From Chitinophaga silvisoli (GTDB lineage: Bacteria; Bacteroidota; Bacteroidia; Chitinophagales; Chitinophagaceae), in assembly GCF_003412465.1 (NCBI RefSeq), contig NZ_QTJV01000001.1:620001-684000 (forward strand): a stretch of 64,000 bases of DNA, written 5' to 3'. The translations under genes were made by a program, and so were the position numbers. Below, in pieces: positions 54,392 through 63,666 of this stretch. Each line of letters opens with the position of its first letter. Positions within the stretch are counted from its first letter, which is position 1. The notes under the pieces were generated by a model that saw nothing but the letters and a program-made list of their open reading frames with translations, was not told where the DNA came from and did no database searches.

Positions 54392-54913
54392 ATGAGATAT
54401 GTTGTAATATTACTGTTAAGCTGTATGGCATGCCAGCAGCCGTTAACTGAACGGCAGCCGGTACCTGTATCAGAAGACAGTACGTTCCTGACCGGTGTAT
54501 TTTATCTCGTAAGGCATGCGCAGGAATGTGATTCTACTATGCTTACTGACAGCGGCTATGCGAAAGCAGGTGCCTTGTACCGGTTCCTGAAGGACTCCGG
54601 TGTACAACGTATATACATTACTCCTAACTCTTCTGCCAGGGAAACGGCAGAATCACTCAGAACTTATGCACAGATAGATACAGTAACTTATACGCCTGAT
54701 TCTTCGGGAGAGGATTTGTTGTACGAAATTACCCGCAGAGAGGACTGGGGCAAGCGATTGTTGATAATAGGGCAACAAAAAACACTGGTGCCAGTGATTC
54801 GTTCATTGAAAGCAAAGGCACCAGTAGATTCCGTAAAAGAAACGGATTATAGCAGTTTATTTATTGTCCGGAAAAGCAGGGATACAGCCATGTGCAAGCG
54901 GATCCGCTATTAA
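54392..54913 (+). CDS. histidine-phosphatase-fold lipoprotein, probably inactive
   Basis: 173 residues with a lipoprotein leader (LLLSCMAC, Cys about residue 14). The first catalytic motif is present as VRHAQ (about residue 41, RHG in the classical form), an Arg in SARETAESL remains, but the place of the second catalytic histidine reads IGQQKTL, with Gln instead of His. So phosphatase activity is doubtful. It ends in a 4-bp overlap with the convergent mgtE gene. Confidence 0.78.
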   Translation: MRYVVILLLSCMACQQPLTERQPVPVSEDSTFLTGVFYLVRHAQECDSTMLTDSGYAKAGALYRFLKDSGVQRIYITPNSSARETAESLRTYAQIDTVTYTPDSSGEDLLYEITRREDWGKRLLIIGQQKTLVPVIRSLKAKAPVDSVKETDYSSLFIVRKSRDTAMCKRIRY

Positions 54914-56286
54914 AGCAGGGTTCCTTTCATCAGGGCAAAAGCCACAGAGAAATAAATCAGCAATCCTGTTACATCTACCAGTGTCGCCACAAAAGGTGCG
55001 GAAGAGGTAGCAGGGTCAGCGCCCAGCCTTTTCAGGATGAGGGGGAGCATAGAGCCGGAAAGGGTGCCCCATAATACTACGCCGACCAGTGAAATACCCA
55101 CTGTAAGACCTACCAGTATAGAATGCTCTCCATAGCTATGGAAGAGGGAGTTCCAGAATACGATTCTGATAAAACCAATAATACCCAGTACACCACCCAG
55201 CAGCAGGCCGGATATGATCTCGCGGCGCATCACCCTCCACCAGTCAGTCAGGGTAATTTCACCCAGTGCCATGGCCTGGATAATAAGGGTAGAGGCCTGG
55301 GAGCCGCTGTTACCACCACTGGAAATGATCAGGGGAACAAATAATGCCAGTACGACTGCTTTGGCGATTTCGCCTTCGAAAAAGGCCATGGCAGTAGCAG
55401 TGAGCATTTCGCCTATAAAGAGGATCACCAGCCAGCCAATACGTTTCTTCACCAGCTTAAGCAGGGGGATATCCAGGTAAGGTTCATCCAGGGCTTCGGT
55501 ACCACCAATCTTCTGGATATCTTCTGTGTGTTCTTCGTTTGCAATCCACAACATATCGTCGATGGTCACGATACCGAGCAGGATTCCTTCGTCATCGACT
55601 ACCGGGAGCGCTACACGGTTTTCCATCCTGAAGATCTGGATGGCTTCTTCCTGTTCGTCATTCACATGCAGGGCTACGAAGCGGTCATCCATCAGGGTGT
55701 GCACCATGGTATCGGTAGCTACCAGCAGGAATTCCCTGATCCGGAAGTCGTCGATCAGCTTGCCCTTTTCATCCACCACATATATTACATCGATCGTTTC
55801 GCTATCCTTACCATATTCACGAATGAAGTCCAGTACCTGCTTCACGGACCATTCCTCCCGGACTGCGATGTAGTCAGGGGTCATGATACGGCCTACGCTG
55901 GTCTCATTATAACCCAGCAGGCTCAGGGTGATCTTGCGTTCCTCCGGGTCGAGGAGCTTGATCAGTTCTTTTACAACGTCGCTATGCAGTTCCCCCAGAA
56001 AGGAGGTACGGTCATCGGCAGGGAGCTCGTTCAGCAGCTCGGCTACTTTGGCAGCAGGCAATTCCCTGATTACATCTTCCTGGACATGGAATTCCAGGAT
56101 TCTGAAAGCTGCCGCTGCCCGGCCTATGGACAAATTATTAATAATAATGCCCGCCTGCTCCGGCATTTCATGAATGAGTTCTGCTATATCAGTAATGAGC
56201 TGATCATCCAGGTACACTTTCAGTTCCTGGTAGCCTTGCTCGTTGATCAGCTGCTCGAATTTTTCCAGTAAAGCTTCATTTTCCAT
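54910..56286 (-). CDS. mgtE: magnesium transporter MgtE
   Basis: 458 residues. Order of domains: MgtE N-terminal domain (about 10-130), tandem CBS domains (about 135-250; VDDEGILLGIVTIDD), plug helix and five membrane segments (about 285-455) with the SGGNSGSQASTLIIQAMALG segment that forms the pore. It imports Mg2+ and is closed when the CBS domains bind Mg2+. It follows the bestrophin gene by 51 bp, so both are likely cotranscribed. Confidence 0.95.
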   Translation of the reverse strand: MENEALLEKFEQLINEQGYQELKVYLDDQLITDIAELIHEMPEQAGIIINNLSIGRAAAAFRILEFHVQEDVIRELPAAKVAELLNELPADDRTSFLGELHSDVVKELIKLLDPEERKITLSLLGYNETSVGRIMTPDYIAVREEWSVKQVLDFIREYGKDSETIDVIYVVDEKGKLIDDFRIREFLLVATDTMVHTLMDDRFVALHVNDEQEEAIQIFRMENRVALPVVDDEGILLGIVTIDDMLWIANEEHTEDIQKIGGTEALDEPYLDIPLLKLVKKRIGWLVILFIGEMLTATAMAFFEGEIAKAVVLALFVPLIISSGGNSGSQASTLIIQAMALGEITLTDWWRVMRREIISGLLLGGVLGIIGFIRIVFWNSLFHSYGEHSILVGLTVGISLVGVVLWGTLSGSMLPLILKRLGADPATSSAPFVATLVDVTGLLIYFSVAFALMKGTLL

Positions 56287-56337
56287 AGTCCAAAAGGCTG
56301 TCAGGTGGCGAAATTAAAGAAAGTTGACGTTGGAACA

Positions 56338-57207
56338 TCACAATATCTCTGCCACATGCTTACGAATGTTGGCAGAAATAGTGTCCGTTGGCAGGTCATT
56401 GGCATCAAAACCAAACGGGTCCTCGATTTCCTCGGCAATCAGCTCAAGGCTGGCCAGTACATAGAAAATGAAAACGACTATGGGAATGATCAGGAAACCT
56501 ACGGTAAATACATATCCAAAGGGTAAGGTCATTACATAGAAGAAAATGAACTTCTTTATAAATACGCTGTAGGAGAAGGGGATGGGGGTATTCCTGATCC
56601 GCTCACAGGCGCCGCATACATCAGTAAAGGCCTGCAGTTCATCATTCAGGATGATGAGTTGCTCGCCGGTGATCTGTTGCTTCCGGTACAGGTCATTGAC
56701 ATGTGCAATGATCTGACCAGCAATCTGATTGGGAACGTGCTTTTTTTCGTCTATCTCCATACCCGGACCCTGTTCCAGCTCTTCAGGGAGATATTTATTA
56801 CGCAGGTGGTTTTTAAGGGCAAAGGCATAATTAGGGATCATGATCCTGAAGAAGTCCCTGGAGGCAGTATTGCTGGCTGGCACCATCGCGTTGAGCTTAA
56901 GGGCCAGGTTACGGCTGTTGTTCACCAGGGTGCCCCAGAGCCTGCGGCCTTCCCACCAGCGGTCGTAGGCTGTGTTTGTACGGAATACGAGGAGCAGGGA
57001 GATCACAAACCCCAGTACACTGTGAACAAAGACAATATTTTTCCATTCAGCTATGTCCGACAGGTGCAGGACCTTCAGCTCCAGCAGAGCAACCACAGCT
57101 GAGTAACAACCAATGGCAATGAACATGGGGAACAACTTGCGTACTGTGTCGGCCTTATGAATCCTGAATATAAAAGTAAACCAGGCCTTAGGATTGTAAT
57201 CGATCAT
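56338..57207 (-). CDS. bestrophin-like (UPF0187) ion channel
   Basis: 289 residues with four main membrane segments (about 22-44, 55-75, 210-230, 235-258) and the family segment FRTNTAYDRWWEGRRLWGTLVNNSRNL (shown in part as TNTAYDRWWEGRRLWG, about residues 77-92). Bacterial homologues form pentameric cation or anion channels. Located before mgtE in the same direction. Starts close behind a TAGGTTTG box on the minus strand. Confidence 0.9.
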   Translation of the reverse strand: MIDYNPKAWFTFIFRIHKADTVRKLFPMFIAIGCYSAVVALLELKVLHLSDIAEWKNIVFVHSVLGFVISLLLVFRTNTAYDRWWEGRRLWGTLVNNSRNLALKLNAMVPASNTASRDFFRIMIPNYAFALKNHLRNKYLPEELEQGPGMEIDEKKHVPNQIAGQIIAHVNDLYRKQQITGEQLIILNDELQAFTDVCGACERIRNTPIPFSYSVFIKKFIFFYVMTLPFGYVFTVGFLIIPIVVFIFYVLASLELIAEEIEDPFGFDANDLPTDTISANIRKHVAEIL

Positions 57208-57227
57208 CTTTGAACGTTAGATTTCCG

Positions 57228-57235
57228 CAAACCTA
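57228..57235 (-). promoter_or_regulatory. candidate -7 box for the bestrophin-mgtE unit
   Basis: Read on the minus strand it is TAGGTTTG, an exact TAnnTTTG match, about 20 bases before the bestrophin ATG. No clear -33 element. Confidence 0.35.
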
Positions 57236-57301
57236 AAATTTTTATGCCTGATTTTGATAACTTCTTCCTTTACCTTTACTTTACGAAGTTTTTACAGCTA
57301 T

Positions 57302-57691
57302 ATGATTAAACCATATTTATACGTCGAGAAGACAAAAGGCAAGGGCCGTGGGGTGTTTACGAAAGAAAGAATACCTGCCGGCACCAGAATAGAAACCTCG
57401 CCTGTACTCGTTTTATCTTATGATGACACAGAAATCGTAGATAAGACAAAGTTGCATAATTACATCTTTTTATGGGGAGTGCGTGAAACCCGTTCCTGCA
57501 TAGCATTGGGTTTATGCTCCATCTACAATCACTCTTACGACCCCAATTGTATATACGAAATGGATTTTGAAGAAGAAACCATGAGTATCATTACCCGAAG
57601 GGAAATCAAGAAAGGAGAGGAGTTGCAGATCAATTATAATGGGGAACCATCCGACTCATCACCTGTTTGGTTCGATGTCAGGAAAAAATAA
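57302..57691 (+). CDS. small SET-domain protein
   Basis: 129 residues from the ATG at 57302 (a TTG upstream would add 16). The chain is nearly only a SET domain: GKGRGVFTKERIPAGTRIE (about residues 13-31), the cofactor/knot motif SIYNHSYDPN (about 77-86) and catalytic-site GEELQINYNGEPS. SET proteins methylate lysine residues with SAM. Bacterial single-domain members are known but their targets are usually unclear. It is upstream of the MarR-hut operon, with an intergenic gap of 88 bp. Confidence 0.85.
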   Translation: MIKPYLYVEKTKGKGRGVFTKERIPAGTRIETSPVLVLSYDDTEIVDKTKLHNYIFLWGVRETRSCIALGLCSIYNHSYDPNCIYEMDFEEETMSIITRREIKKGEELQINYNGEPSDSSPVWFDVRKK

Positions 57692-57720
57692 TTAACATAA
57701 AAGGCTGTTGATCCCAATTA

Positions 57721-57740
57721 AAGGAATTGAGAAATTCCTT
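57721..57740. promoter_or_regulatory. 8-bp inverted repeat upstream of the MarR gene
   Basis: AAGGAATT at 57721-57728 and AATTCCTT at 57733-57740 are separated by four bases. It lies 40 to 60 bp before the MarR start and could be a second operator or a weak hairpin after the SET gene. Confidence 0.5.
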
Positions 57741-57755
57741 ATACTTGTACCTAAA

Positions 57756-57773
57756 TATATAAGTACTTATATA
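57756..57773. promoter_or_regulatory. perfect 18-bp palindrome, probable MarR operator
   Basis: TATATAAGTACTTATATA is its own reverse complement over all 18 bases and ends six bases before the MarR ATG at 57780. Size, symmetry and place fit an autoregulatory MarR-family operator for the MarR-hut operon. Confidence 0.65.
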
Positions 57774-57779
57774 ATTTAC

Positions 57780-58262
57780 ATGAGCTTCTATTCTTCTTTG
57801 GGCTTCCTGGTGTTTGGCAGCCGTTTACGGCGATTGAGTGAATACTTCCTGAGCGAGGTTAATAAGGTTTATGAACAGGCCGGGATCCCTTTTGAGGCCA
57901 GCTGGTTTCCGGTGTTTTACATACTAGGCAAAGAGCAGCCTATGCCCCTGATCGACATCGCTGCACAGCTGGAAGTAAGCCACTCAGCTATCAGTCAGCT
58001 GGTGACGGGCCTGAAAAAGAAAGGTTTGGTAAAGACCGCTCCCTGCCCGGATGATGGCCGCCGGCAACTGGTGATGCTAAGTAAGAAAGGTGAAGAAATG
58101 CTCCAACAGATTCAGCCAATATGGGAAGCCATTACCCAGGCTATGACCGATCTGGCGAATGAAAACAAAATGAGCAAACAGGTGTTGGAAGCAGTAACTG
58201 CTGTGGAAAACAGTGTGGAAGCAGAAGCTTTGTCCGCCAGGATTTTAAAAGCATTGAAATAA
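57780..58262 (+). CDS. MarR family transcriptional regulator, likely hut regulator
   Basis: 160 residues from the ATG at 57780; a TTG at 57708 would extend it but would cover the palindrome and lacks family match. Winged-helix core: MPLIDIAAQLEVSHSAISQL (recognition helix, about residues 57-76), then wing KTAPCPDDGRRQLVMLSKKG. It is 9 bp upstream of hutH, so it is cotranscribed with the histidine-degradation genes. The effector may be urocanate or histidine, by analogy with other hut regulators, which are normally GntR-type HutC or HutP. Confidence 0.87.
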   Translation: MSFYSSLGFLVFGSRLRRLSEYFLSEVNKVYEQAGIPFEASWFPVFYILGKEQPMPLIDIAAQLEVSHSAISQLVTGLKKKGLVKTAPCPDDGRRQLVMLSKKGEEMLQQIQPIWEAITQAMTDLANENKMSKQVLEAVTAVENSVEAEALSARILKALK

Positions 58263-58271
58263 CTATTTATA

Positions 58272-59840
58272 ATGATACACCAATTCAAATACGGGGTAGA
58301 TCAGCTCACTCCCGGTAAAGCCCTTGCCATTGCCGACGGGCATGTAAAAGGGATACTGGTGCCGGAAGTGGCTGATCGTATCGCTACCAGTTATGGTCAC
58401 GTACAAACCATCGTCTCGCAGCATAGTACGGTATATGGTATCAATACCGGCTTTGGCCCCCTCTGCGATACCCGGATCAATGAAGAAGACACCCGGACCT
58501 TACAATACAATATCCTGCAAAGCCATAGTGTAGGTGTTGGCAATCCTATCCCGGTCACTATAGCCAGGGTAATGCTTATTACCAAGGTTCATGCACTGGC
58601 GCAGGGATACTCAGGTGTAGCACCTGCCACCCTGGAGCGCATTATCTGGATGATCGATGAACACATCACGCCTGTGGTACCTGAAAAAGGTTCTGTAGGT
58701 GCATCCGGAGACCTGGCTCCATTGTCACACCTGTTCCTGCCTTTGATCGGGTTAGGCGAAGTCTATTATAAAGGACAGCGACAAGCGGCAGCAGCTGTAT
58801 TACAGGCGGAAGGTCTGGCACCTGTTGCCCTGGGCCCTAAAGAAGGATTAGCCCTCATTAATGGTACACAGTTCATACTCTCTTTTGCAGTAACGGCATT
58901 ACAGCGACTGCACAATGCCCTGGAAACAGCGGATATTGTAGGTGCCTTATCACTGGAAGGTTTAATGGGTACTGCCCGTCCATTTGATCCCAGGATCCAC
59001 GCTATCAGGCCTTTCCCGGGCAATCAGCTGGTAGCGCATCGTCTTAAAACAATGCTGGATGGTTCAGGCATCATGGCCGCACATGTGGATTGTGGCAGGG
59101 TACAGGACCCTTATTCCCTGCGTTGTATGCCTCAGGTACATGGAGCCTCACGTACTGCCTGGCTGCATTTGCTGGATCTGGTAACGATTGAACTGAATGC
59201 TGTAACTGATAACCCTATTATCTTTAGTGCAGACGATACTATCAGTGGTGGTAACTTTCATGGACAACCCCTGGCATTGCCACTGGACTATGCGACTGTA
59301 GCGGCTGCAGAACTGGGCAATATCTCAGATCGCCGTTGCTATATGATGATTGAAGGCAGGTATGGATTGCCTAAGTTATTGATTGAAGATGCGGGGTTGA
59401 ACTCCGGTTTCATGATTCCGCAGTATACCACCGCAGCCCTGGTCACAGAAAATAAAACGCTGTGTTTCCCTGCCAGCGCTGATAGTGTACCTACTTCATT
59501 AGGCCAGGAAGACCATGTATCCATGGGGTCTATCAGTGGCCGTAAGCTGCACCAGGTAATAGATAATCTCGAATATATACTCGCTATAGAATTGCTGTAT
59601 GCTGCACAGGCAGTGAATTTCAGACGACCACTTACATCGGGTCCGGTACTGGAAGCTGTGCATGCCTTTGTAAGAGAGACAGTGCCTTTTGCTGCAAAAG
59701 ACCGCATTTTCGCTTACGACATCCAGCAGTTACATACACTCATACGCCAGCAATCTATTGTCAGGGTAGCCAATGAAACCGCCCTGGCAAATCATTTATC
59801 ACTCAACGGTATTTATCATGACCAGTTTGGATTTTATTAA
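58272..59840 (+). CDS. hutH: histidine ammonia-lyase
   Basis: Converts histidine to urocanate and ammonia. 522 residues, slightly longer than many. The MIO prosthetic group is formed from ASG in [12 protein letters not shown] (about residues 143-145). Other family segments: [10 protein letters not shown] near residue 55 and [14 protein letters not shown] near 415. First enzyme gene of the hut operon after MarR. Confidence 0.96.
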   Translation: MIHQFKYGVDQLTPGKALAIADGHVKGILVPEVADRIATSYGHVQTIVSQHSTVYGINTGFGPLCDTRINEEDTRTLQYNILQSHSVGVGNPIPVTIARVMLITKVHALAQGYSGVAPATLERIIWMIDEHITPVVPEKGSVGASGDLAPLSHLFLPLIGLGEVYYKGQRQAAAAVLQAEGLAPVALGPKEGLALINGTQFILSFAVTALQRLHNALETADIVGALSLEGLMGTARPFDPRIHAIRPFPGNQLVAHRLKTMLDGSGIMAAHVDCGRVQDPYSLRCMPQVHGASRTAWLHLLDLVTIELNAVTDNPIIFSADDTISGGNFHGQPLALPLDYATVAAAELGNISDRRCYMMIEGRYGLPKLLIEDAGLNSGFMIPQYTTAALVTENKTLCFPASADSVPTSLGQEDHVSMGSISGRKLHQVIDNLEYILAIELLYAAQAVNFRRPLTSGPVLEAVHAFVRETVPFAAKDRIFAYDIQQLHTLIRQQSIVRVANETALANHLSLNGIYHDQFGFY

Positions 59841-61488
59841 GCAATACGCAGCACATCCCCATTACAGGGCTCCTCATGGCCCTGAGCTGCATGCCCGCTC
59901 CTGGCAAACGGAAGCACCCCTGCGCATGCTCCTGAATAACCTGGATAGCGAAGTCGCCGAGAACCCCGACGAACTGGTGGTTTATGGCGGTATCGGGCAG
60001 GCTGCACGTAACCGGGAGGCTTTGCAAAAGATCATCGAAACCCTGCTTACACTGGATGAAGAACATTCACTGTTGGTTCAATCCGGTAAGCCGGTAGGCA
60101 TAGTACGTACACATCCGCAGGCACCACGGGTGATGCTGGCTAATAGTAACCTGGTGCCCAAATGGGCTACCTGGGAGCATTTCAACGAACTGCGTGCAAA
60201 AGGTCTTATGATGTACGGACAGATGACTGCTGGTAGCTGGATCTACATTGGTACCCAGGGCATTCTGCAGGGAACCTATGAAACCTTTGTAGAATGTGGC
60301 CGTCAGCACTTTGGCGGCGACCTGAAAGGAAAGCTGCTGGTGACAGCCGGCATTGGTGGAATGGGGGGAGCACAGCCGCTGGCCGCTACCATGGCGGGTG
60401 CTGTGTTCTTAGGTGCAGACGTGGATGAAAGCAGGATCAGGAAGCGTATAGCCACCAAATACATTGATCGGATCACCCATTCTTATGAAGAAGCGATCAG
60501 CTGGGCCAGGGATGCGATGGCAAAAGGAGAAGCACTGTCTATCGGACTGGTGAGTGATGCAGGTGATATGCTGGAAAGATTATTGCAGGACCATATTGTT
60601 CCCGATATACTGACTGATCAGACTTCTGCACATGACCCTATCAATGGGTATGTACCGAATGGATTGACGCTGGCAGCTGCTGCGGAACTGCGTAAAAATG
60701 ATCCGGCGGGGTACAAACAGCTGGCCTTGAAAAGCATGGCAAGGCACGTAGGGTTTATGCTTGAATTGCAGCGCAAAGGTGCTATTACTTTTGATTATGG
60801 TAATAACCTGCGCGAGTTCGCAAAAGAAGGAGGCGAGCCGAATGCTTTTGATTTTCCCGGATTTACACCTGCTTATATCAGGCCCTTATTCTGTGAGGGG
60901 AAAGGGCCTTTCAGATGGGTGGCATTGTCAGGAGATCCACAGGATATTTATACAACTGATCAGGCTTTGATGGAAGCATTTCCTGACAACAAACCTTTGA
61001 TCAACTGGTTGAAAAAAGCACAGGAGAAAGTGGCCTTCCAGGGATTGCCTGCCAGGATATGCTGGCTGGGATTGGGAGAGCGTGAAAAGGCAGGCCTGAT
61101 TTTTAATGAACTGGTACGCAGTGGAAAGGTGAAAGCCCCAATTGTAATAGGAAGAGATCACCTGGACTGTGGTTCAGTCGCTTCTCCCAATAGGGAAACG
61201 GAATCAATGAAAGATGGCTCCGATGCAGTATCCGACTGGACCTTGCTGAACCTGATGGCCAATACGGGTGGTGGCGCTACCTGGGTATCTTTCCATCATG
61301 GTGGCGGTGTAGGTATGGGGTATTCCCAACATGCAGGTATGGTGGTGCTGGCAGATGGTACTGACAGGGCCGCAGCCTGTTTGCAAAGAGTATTGTTCAA
61401 TGATCCTGCATTAGGCATCTACAGACACGCAGATGCCGGTTATGAAAAAGCACAGGAAGTAGCCACTCAATTCGATTTGTACAGATGA
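59818..61488 (+). CDS. hutU: urocanate hydratase
   Basis: Converts urocanate to imidazolonepropionate with bound NAD. The ATG at 59818 gives 556 residues, the family size; it overlaps hutH by 23 bp, and a longer frame from 59773 would add 15 residues inside hutH. Conserved [17 protein letters not shown] (about residue 176-192) for NAD and [14 protein letters not shown] with the active-site cysteine are present. It is the second enzyme of the pathway. Confidence 0.96.
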   Translation: MTSLDFIKQYAAHPHYRAPHGPELHARSWQTEAPLRMLLNNLDSEVAENPDELVVYGGIGQAARNREALQKIIETLLTLDEEHSLLVQSGKPVGIVRTHPQAPRVMLANSNLVPKWATWEHFNELRAKGLMMYGQMTAGSWIYIGTQGILQGTYETFVECGRQHFGGDLKGKLLVTAGIGGMGGAQPLAATMAGAVFLGADVDESRIRKRIATKYIDRITHSYEEAISWARDAMAKGEALSIGLVSDAGDMLERLLQDHIVPDILTDQTSAHDPINGYVPNGLTLAAAAELRKNDPAGYKQLALKSMARHVGFMLELQRKGAITFDYGNNLREFAKEGGEPNAFDFPGFTPAYIRPLFCEGKGPFRWVALSGDPQDIYTTDQALMEAFPDNKPLINWLKKAQEKVAFQGLPARICWLGLGEREKAGLIFNELVRSGKVKAPIVIGRDHLDCGSVASPNRETESMKDGSDAVSDWTLLNLMANTGGGATWVSFHHGGGVGMGYSQHAGMVVLADGTDRAAACLQRVLFNDPALGIYRHADAGYEKAQEVATQFDLYR

Positions 61489-62690
61489 AACTTATAGGAC
61501 CATTTTCACAGATCATTCCCCTGACGGGTTTGCCTTTGAAGGGAGCCTTGCAGGATGCACAGCTCTCTGTCATTGAAGATGGAGGTGTGGTAACACACGA
61601 AGGAAAGATAGTTGCAGTCGGTGATTACAATGAACTGCGTAATGAGTATTCCCATGCACTGCCAGTTTTGATTTATGGCCCGGCGGTTTTACTGCCGGGC
61701 TTTATTGATTGCCACACGCATATCTGTTTTGATGGCAATCGTAACCGTGATTATGCCATGCGCATAGCGGGGAAAACATATCTTGAAATTGCCCGCGCAG
61801 GTGGAGGAATCTGGGATTCTGTCATGAAGACCAGGGCTGCAGACATTGAAACATTACGAATCAACACTGCTGAAAGAGCCAACAGGCATTTGCTGGAAGG
61901 AGTGACCACCATTGAAGTAAAAAGTGGATACGGCTTGTCTGTCGCAGAAGAAATAAAAATGCTCCAGGCTATCAGGCATGCTGGCGAGTATACAAAAGCA
62001 ACGCTGATACCTACTTGTCTGGCTGCGCATATGATGCCGAAAGACTATACAGGCACCGATTATTTGCAGGATGTAGTGGAGAACTTATTACCTGTTATCA
62101 ACTGCAAAAGAGTAGACATCTTCATAGAAGAAACAGCTTTTTCAGCGGAAGCAGCTTTACCGTATTTATTAAAAGCAAAAGAACTGGGTTTCTCGCTGAC
62201 AGTGCATGCAGACCAGTTTAGCAGTGGTGGTTCTGCGGTGGCCATAGCAGCAGGCGCTTGTTCAGCAGATCACCTGGAAGCCAGTGATGCAGCAGATATA
62301 GCCAGGCTGGCGGCAGCTGATATTGTATCGGTGGTATTGCCGGGAGCATCTTTAGGATTAGGTATGCATTATGCTCCTGCGCGTAAATTGCTGGATGCAG
62401 GCGCTTGTGTGGCGATTGCGAGTGACTGGAACCCCGGTTCCGCACCCATGGGAGATCTGCTCCTGCAAGCGGCAGTGATGAGTGCTGCTGAAAAACTATC
62501 TACAGCCGAAGTATTGGCAGGCCTTACATTCAGGGCAGCGAGGGCTTTGCAGCTCACGAATGCCGGACAACTGGCAGCAGGTTTTGTTGCGGATATGCAG
62601 GTATATCCTACCAACGATTATAGAGACCTTTTGTATTATCAGGGAAAAATGAAACCTTCGCAGGTCTGGAAAGGAGGTGAAAAAATATGA
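61485..62690 (+). CDS. hutI: imidazolonepropionase
   Basis: Hydrolyses imidazolonepropionate to formiminoglutamate. 401 residues of the amidohydrolase fold, zinc residues in [10 protein letters not shown] (about 78) and further HADQFSSGG and [10 protein letters not shown]. It overlaps hutU by 4 bp (ATGA). Confidence 0.95.
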   Translation: MKLIGPFSQIIPLTGLPLKGALQDAQLSVIEDGGVVTHEGKIVAVGDYNELRNEYSHALPVLIYGPAVLLPGFIDCHTHICFDGNRNRDYAMRIAGKTYLEIARAGGGIWDSVMKTRAADIETLRINTAERANRHLLEGVTTIEVKSGYGLSVAEEIKMLQAIRHAGEYTKATLIPTCLAAHMMPKDYTGTDYLQDVVENLLPVINCKRVDIFIEETAFSAEAALPYLLKAKELGFSLTVHADQFSSGGSAVAIAAGACSADHLEASDAADIARLAAADIVSVVLPGASLGLGMHYAPARKLLDAGACVAIASDWNPGSAPMGDLLLQAAVMSAAEKLSTAEVLAGLTFRAARALQLTNAGQLAAGFVADMQVYPTNDYRDLLYYQGKMKPSQVWKGGEKI

Positions 62691-63631
62691 AAGCATATTA
62701 TCAACAACCGGTAGCATGGACCGGCAGAATAGATGGCAATGATGAGGAAGTGAGCCGCTGGCATCAGCGGGTGCAATGTGTAGATTTATCTTCGTCTTTG
62801 CCTGAGGGCAATGGAGTTGTATTATTAGGCTTTGCTGTAGATGAAGGGGTGCGTAGAAACAAAGGACGGGTAGGTGCTGCAGCAGGTCCCGCAGCATTAA
62901 GACAGGCCATGGGTAGTTTCCCTGTGCACTTCGATGGCATGTTGATGGACGGCGGTAATATCATCTGTCCTGATGAAAACCTGGAAGCTGCCCAACAGGC
63001 ACTGAGTGGTGCGGTACAATTGATCAAACGTGCAGGTCATACTCCTTTATTATTAGGTGGCGGGCATGAGATCACTTACGGACATGCAACAGGTTTATAT
63101 CAATCAATGCCAGGCGAGCGATTGGGCCTGATTAATTTCGATGCCCATTTCGACTTACGCCCTGAAGGCGTTAGCTCCGGCACTGGTTTCTGGCAGCTCT
63201 CACAGGAGCATGCTCCATTTCAATACCTGGCACTTGGCATCCAGCAACTGAGCAATACACAGCAACTCTTCAGGATAGCCGGAGAGCTGGATGCGCTCTA
63301 TCTGGAAGCTGATACCTTTCATTTCCAGGATCGTATACTGTTGTCAGCAGCTGTCGCTGAGTTTATAAAAAAAGCAGACCAGTTATACCTCACCATAGAC
63401 CTGGATGTTTTTGCCGCAGCATATGCCCCCGGTGTAAGTGCAACAGCGTTTAATGGAATTCGTCCGGATGGTTTGTTCTTAGAATGTTTTCGTACCATCC
63501 TGCAAAGTGGAAAACTAGCGGGAATGGACATAGCAGAATTGAATCCTTCTTTCGACATAGATCAACGTACCGCCAAACTGGGTGCTGCATTAATATTTGA
63601 AGCAGTGAGCTTTTTGTTAAGTGGGAAATAA
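62687..63631 (+). CDS. hutG: formimidoylglutamase
   Basis: Splits formiminoglutamate into glutamate and formamide, last step of this hut pathway. Arginase/ureohydrolase fold, 314 residues. Manganese site in GGGHEITYG, NFDAHFDLRP and TIDLDVFAAAYAPGVSA. Overlaps hutI by 4 bp. The last codons contain the -33 part of a downstream promoter. Confidence 0.94.
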   Translation: MKAYYQQPVAWTGRIDGNDEEVSRWHQRVQCVDLSSSLPEGNGVVLLGFAVDEGVRRNKGRVGAAAGPAALRQAMGSFPVHFDGMLMDGGNIICPDENLEAAQQALSGAVQLIKRAGHTPLLLGGGHEITYGHATGLYQSMPGERLGLINFDAHFDLRPEGVSSGTGFWQLSQEHAPFQYLALGIQQLSNTQQLFRIAGELDALYLEADTFHFQDRILLSAAVAEFIKKADQLYLTIDLDVFAAAYAPGVSATAFNGIRPDGLFLECFRTILQSGKLAGMDIAELNPSFDIDQRTAKLGAALIFEAVSFLLSGK

Positions 63632-63642
63632 TATTATCTTTG
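63613..63642 (+). promoter_or_regulatory. promoter of the last gene of the window
   Basis: TTTG (63613-63616) and TATCTTTG (63635-63642) are separated by 18 bp, near the Bacteroidota -33/-7 pattern and the best full promoter in the window. It starts inside hutG and ends 24 bases before the ATG at 63667. Confidence 0.55.
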
Positions 63643-63654
63643 GGATATCCCAAA
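63639..63654. promoter_or_regulatory. 16-bp palindrome on the -7 box
   Basis: TTTGGGATATCCCAAA is a perfect palindrome overlapping the -7 box and the expected start of transcription, where a repressor could bind. Confidence 0.5.
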
Positions 63655-63666
63655 AGATTAATTGTC

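Noticed and set aside
57708..57779. Longer MarR protein from a TTG start
   Set aside because: It would place the palindrome inside the gene and lacks family similarity; the ATG at 57780 is better.
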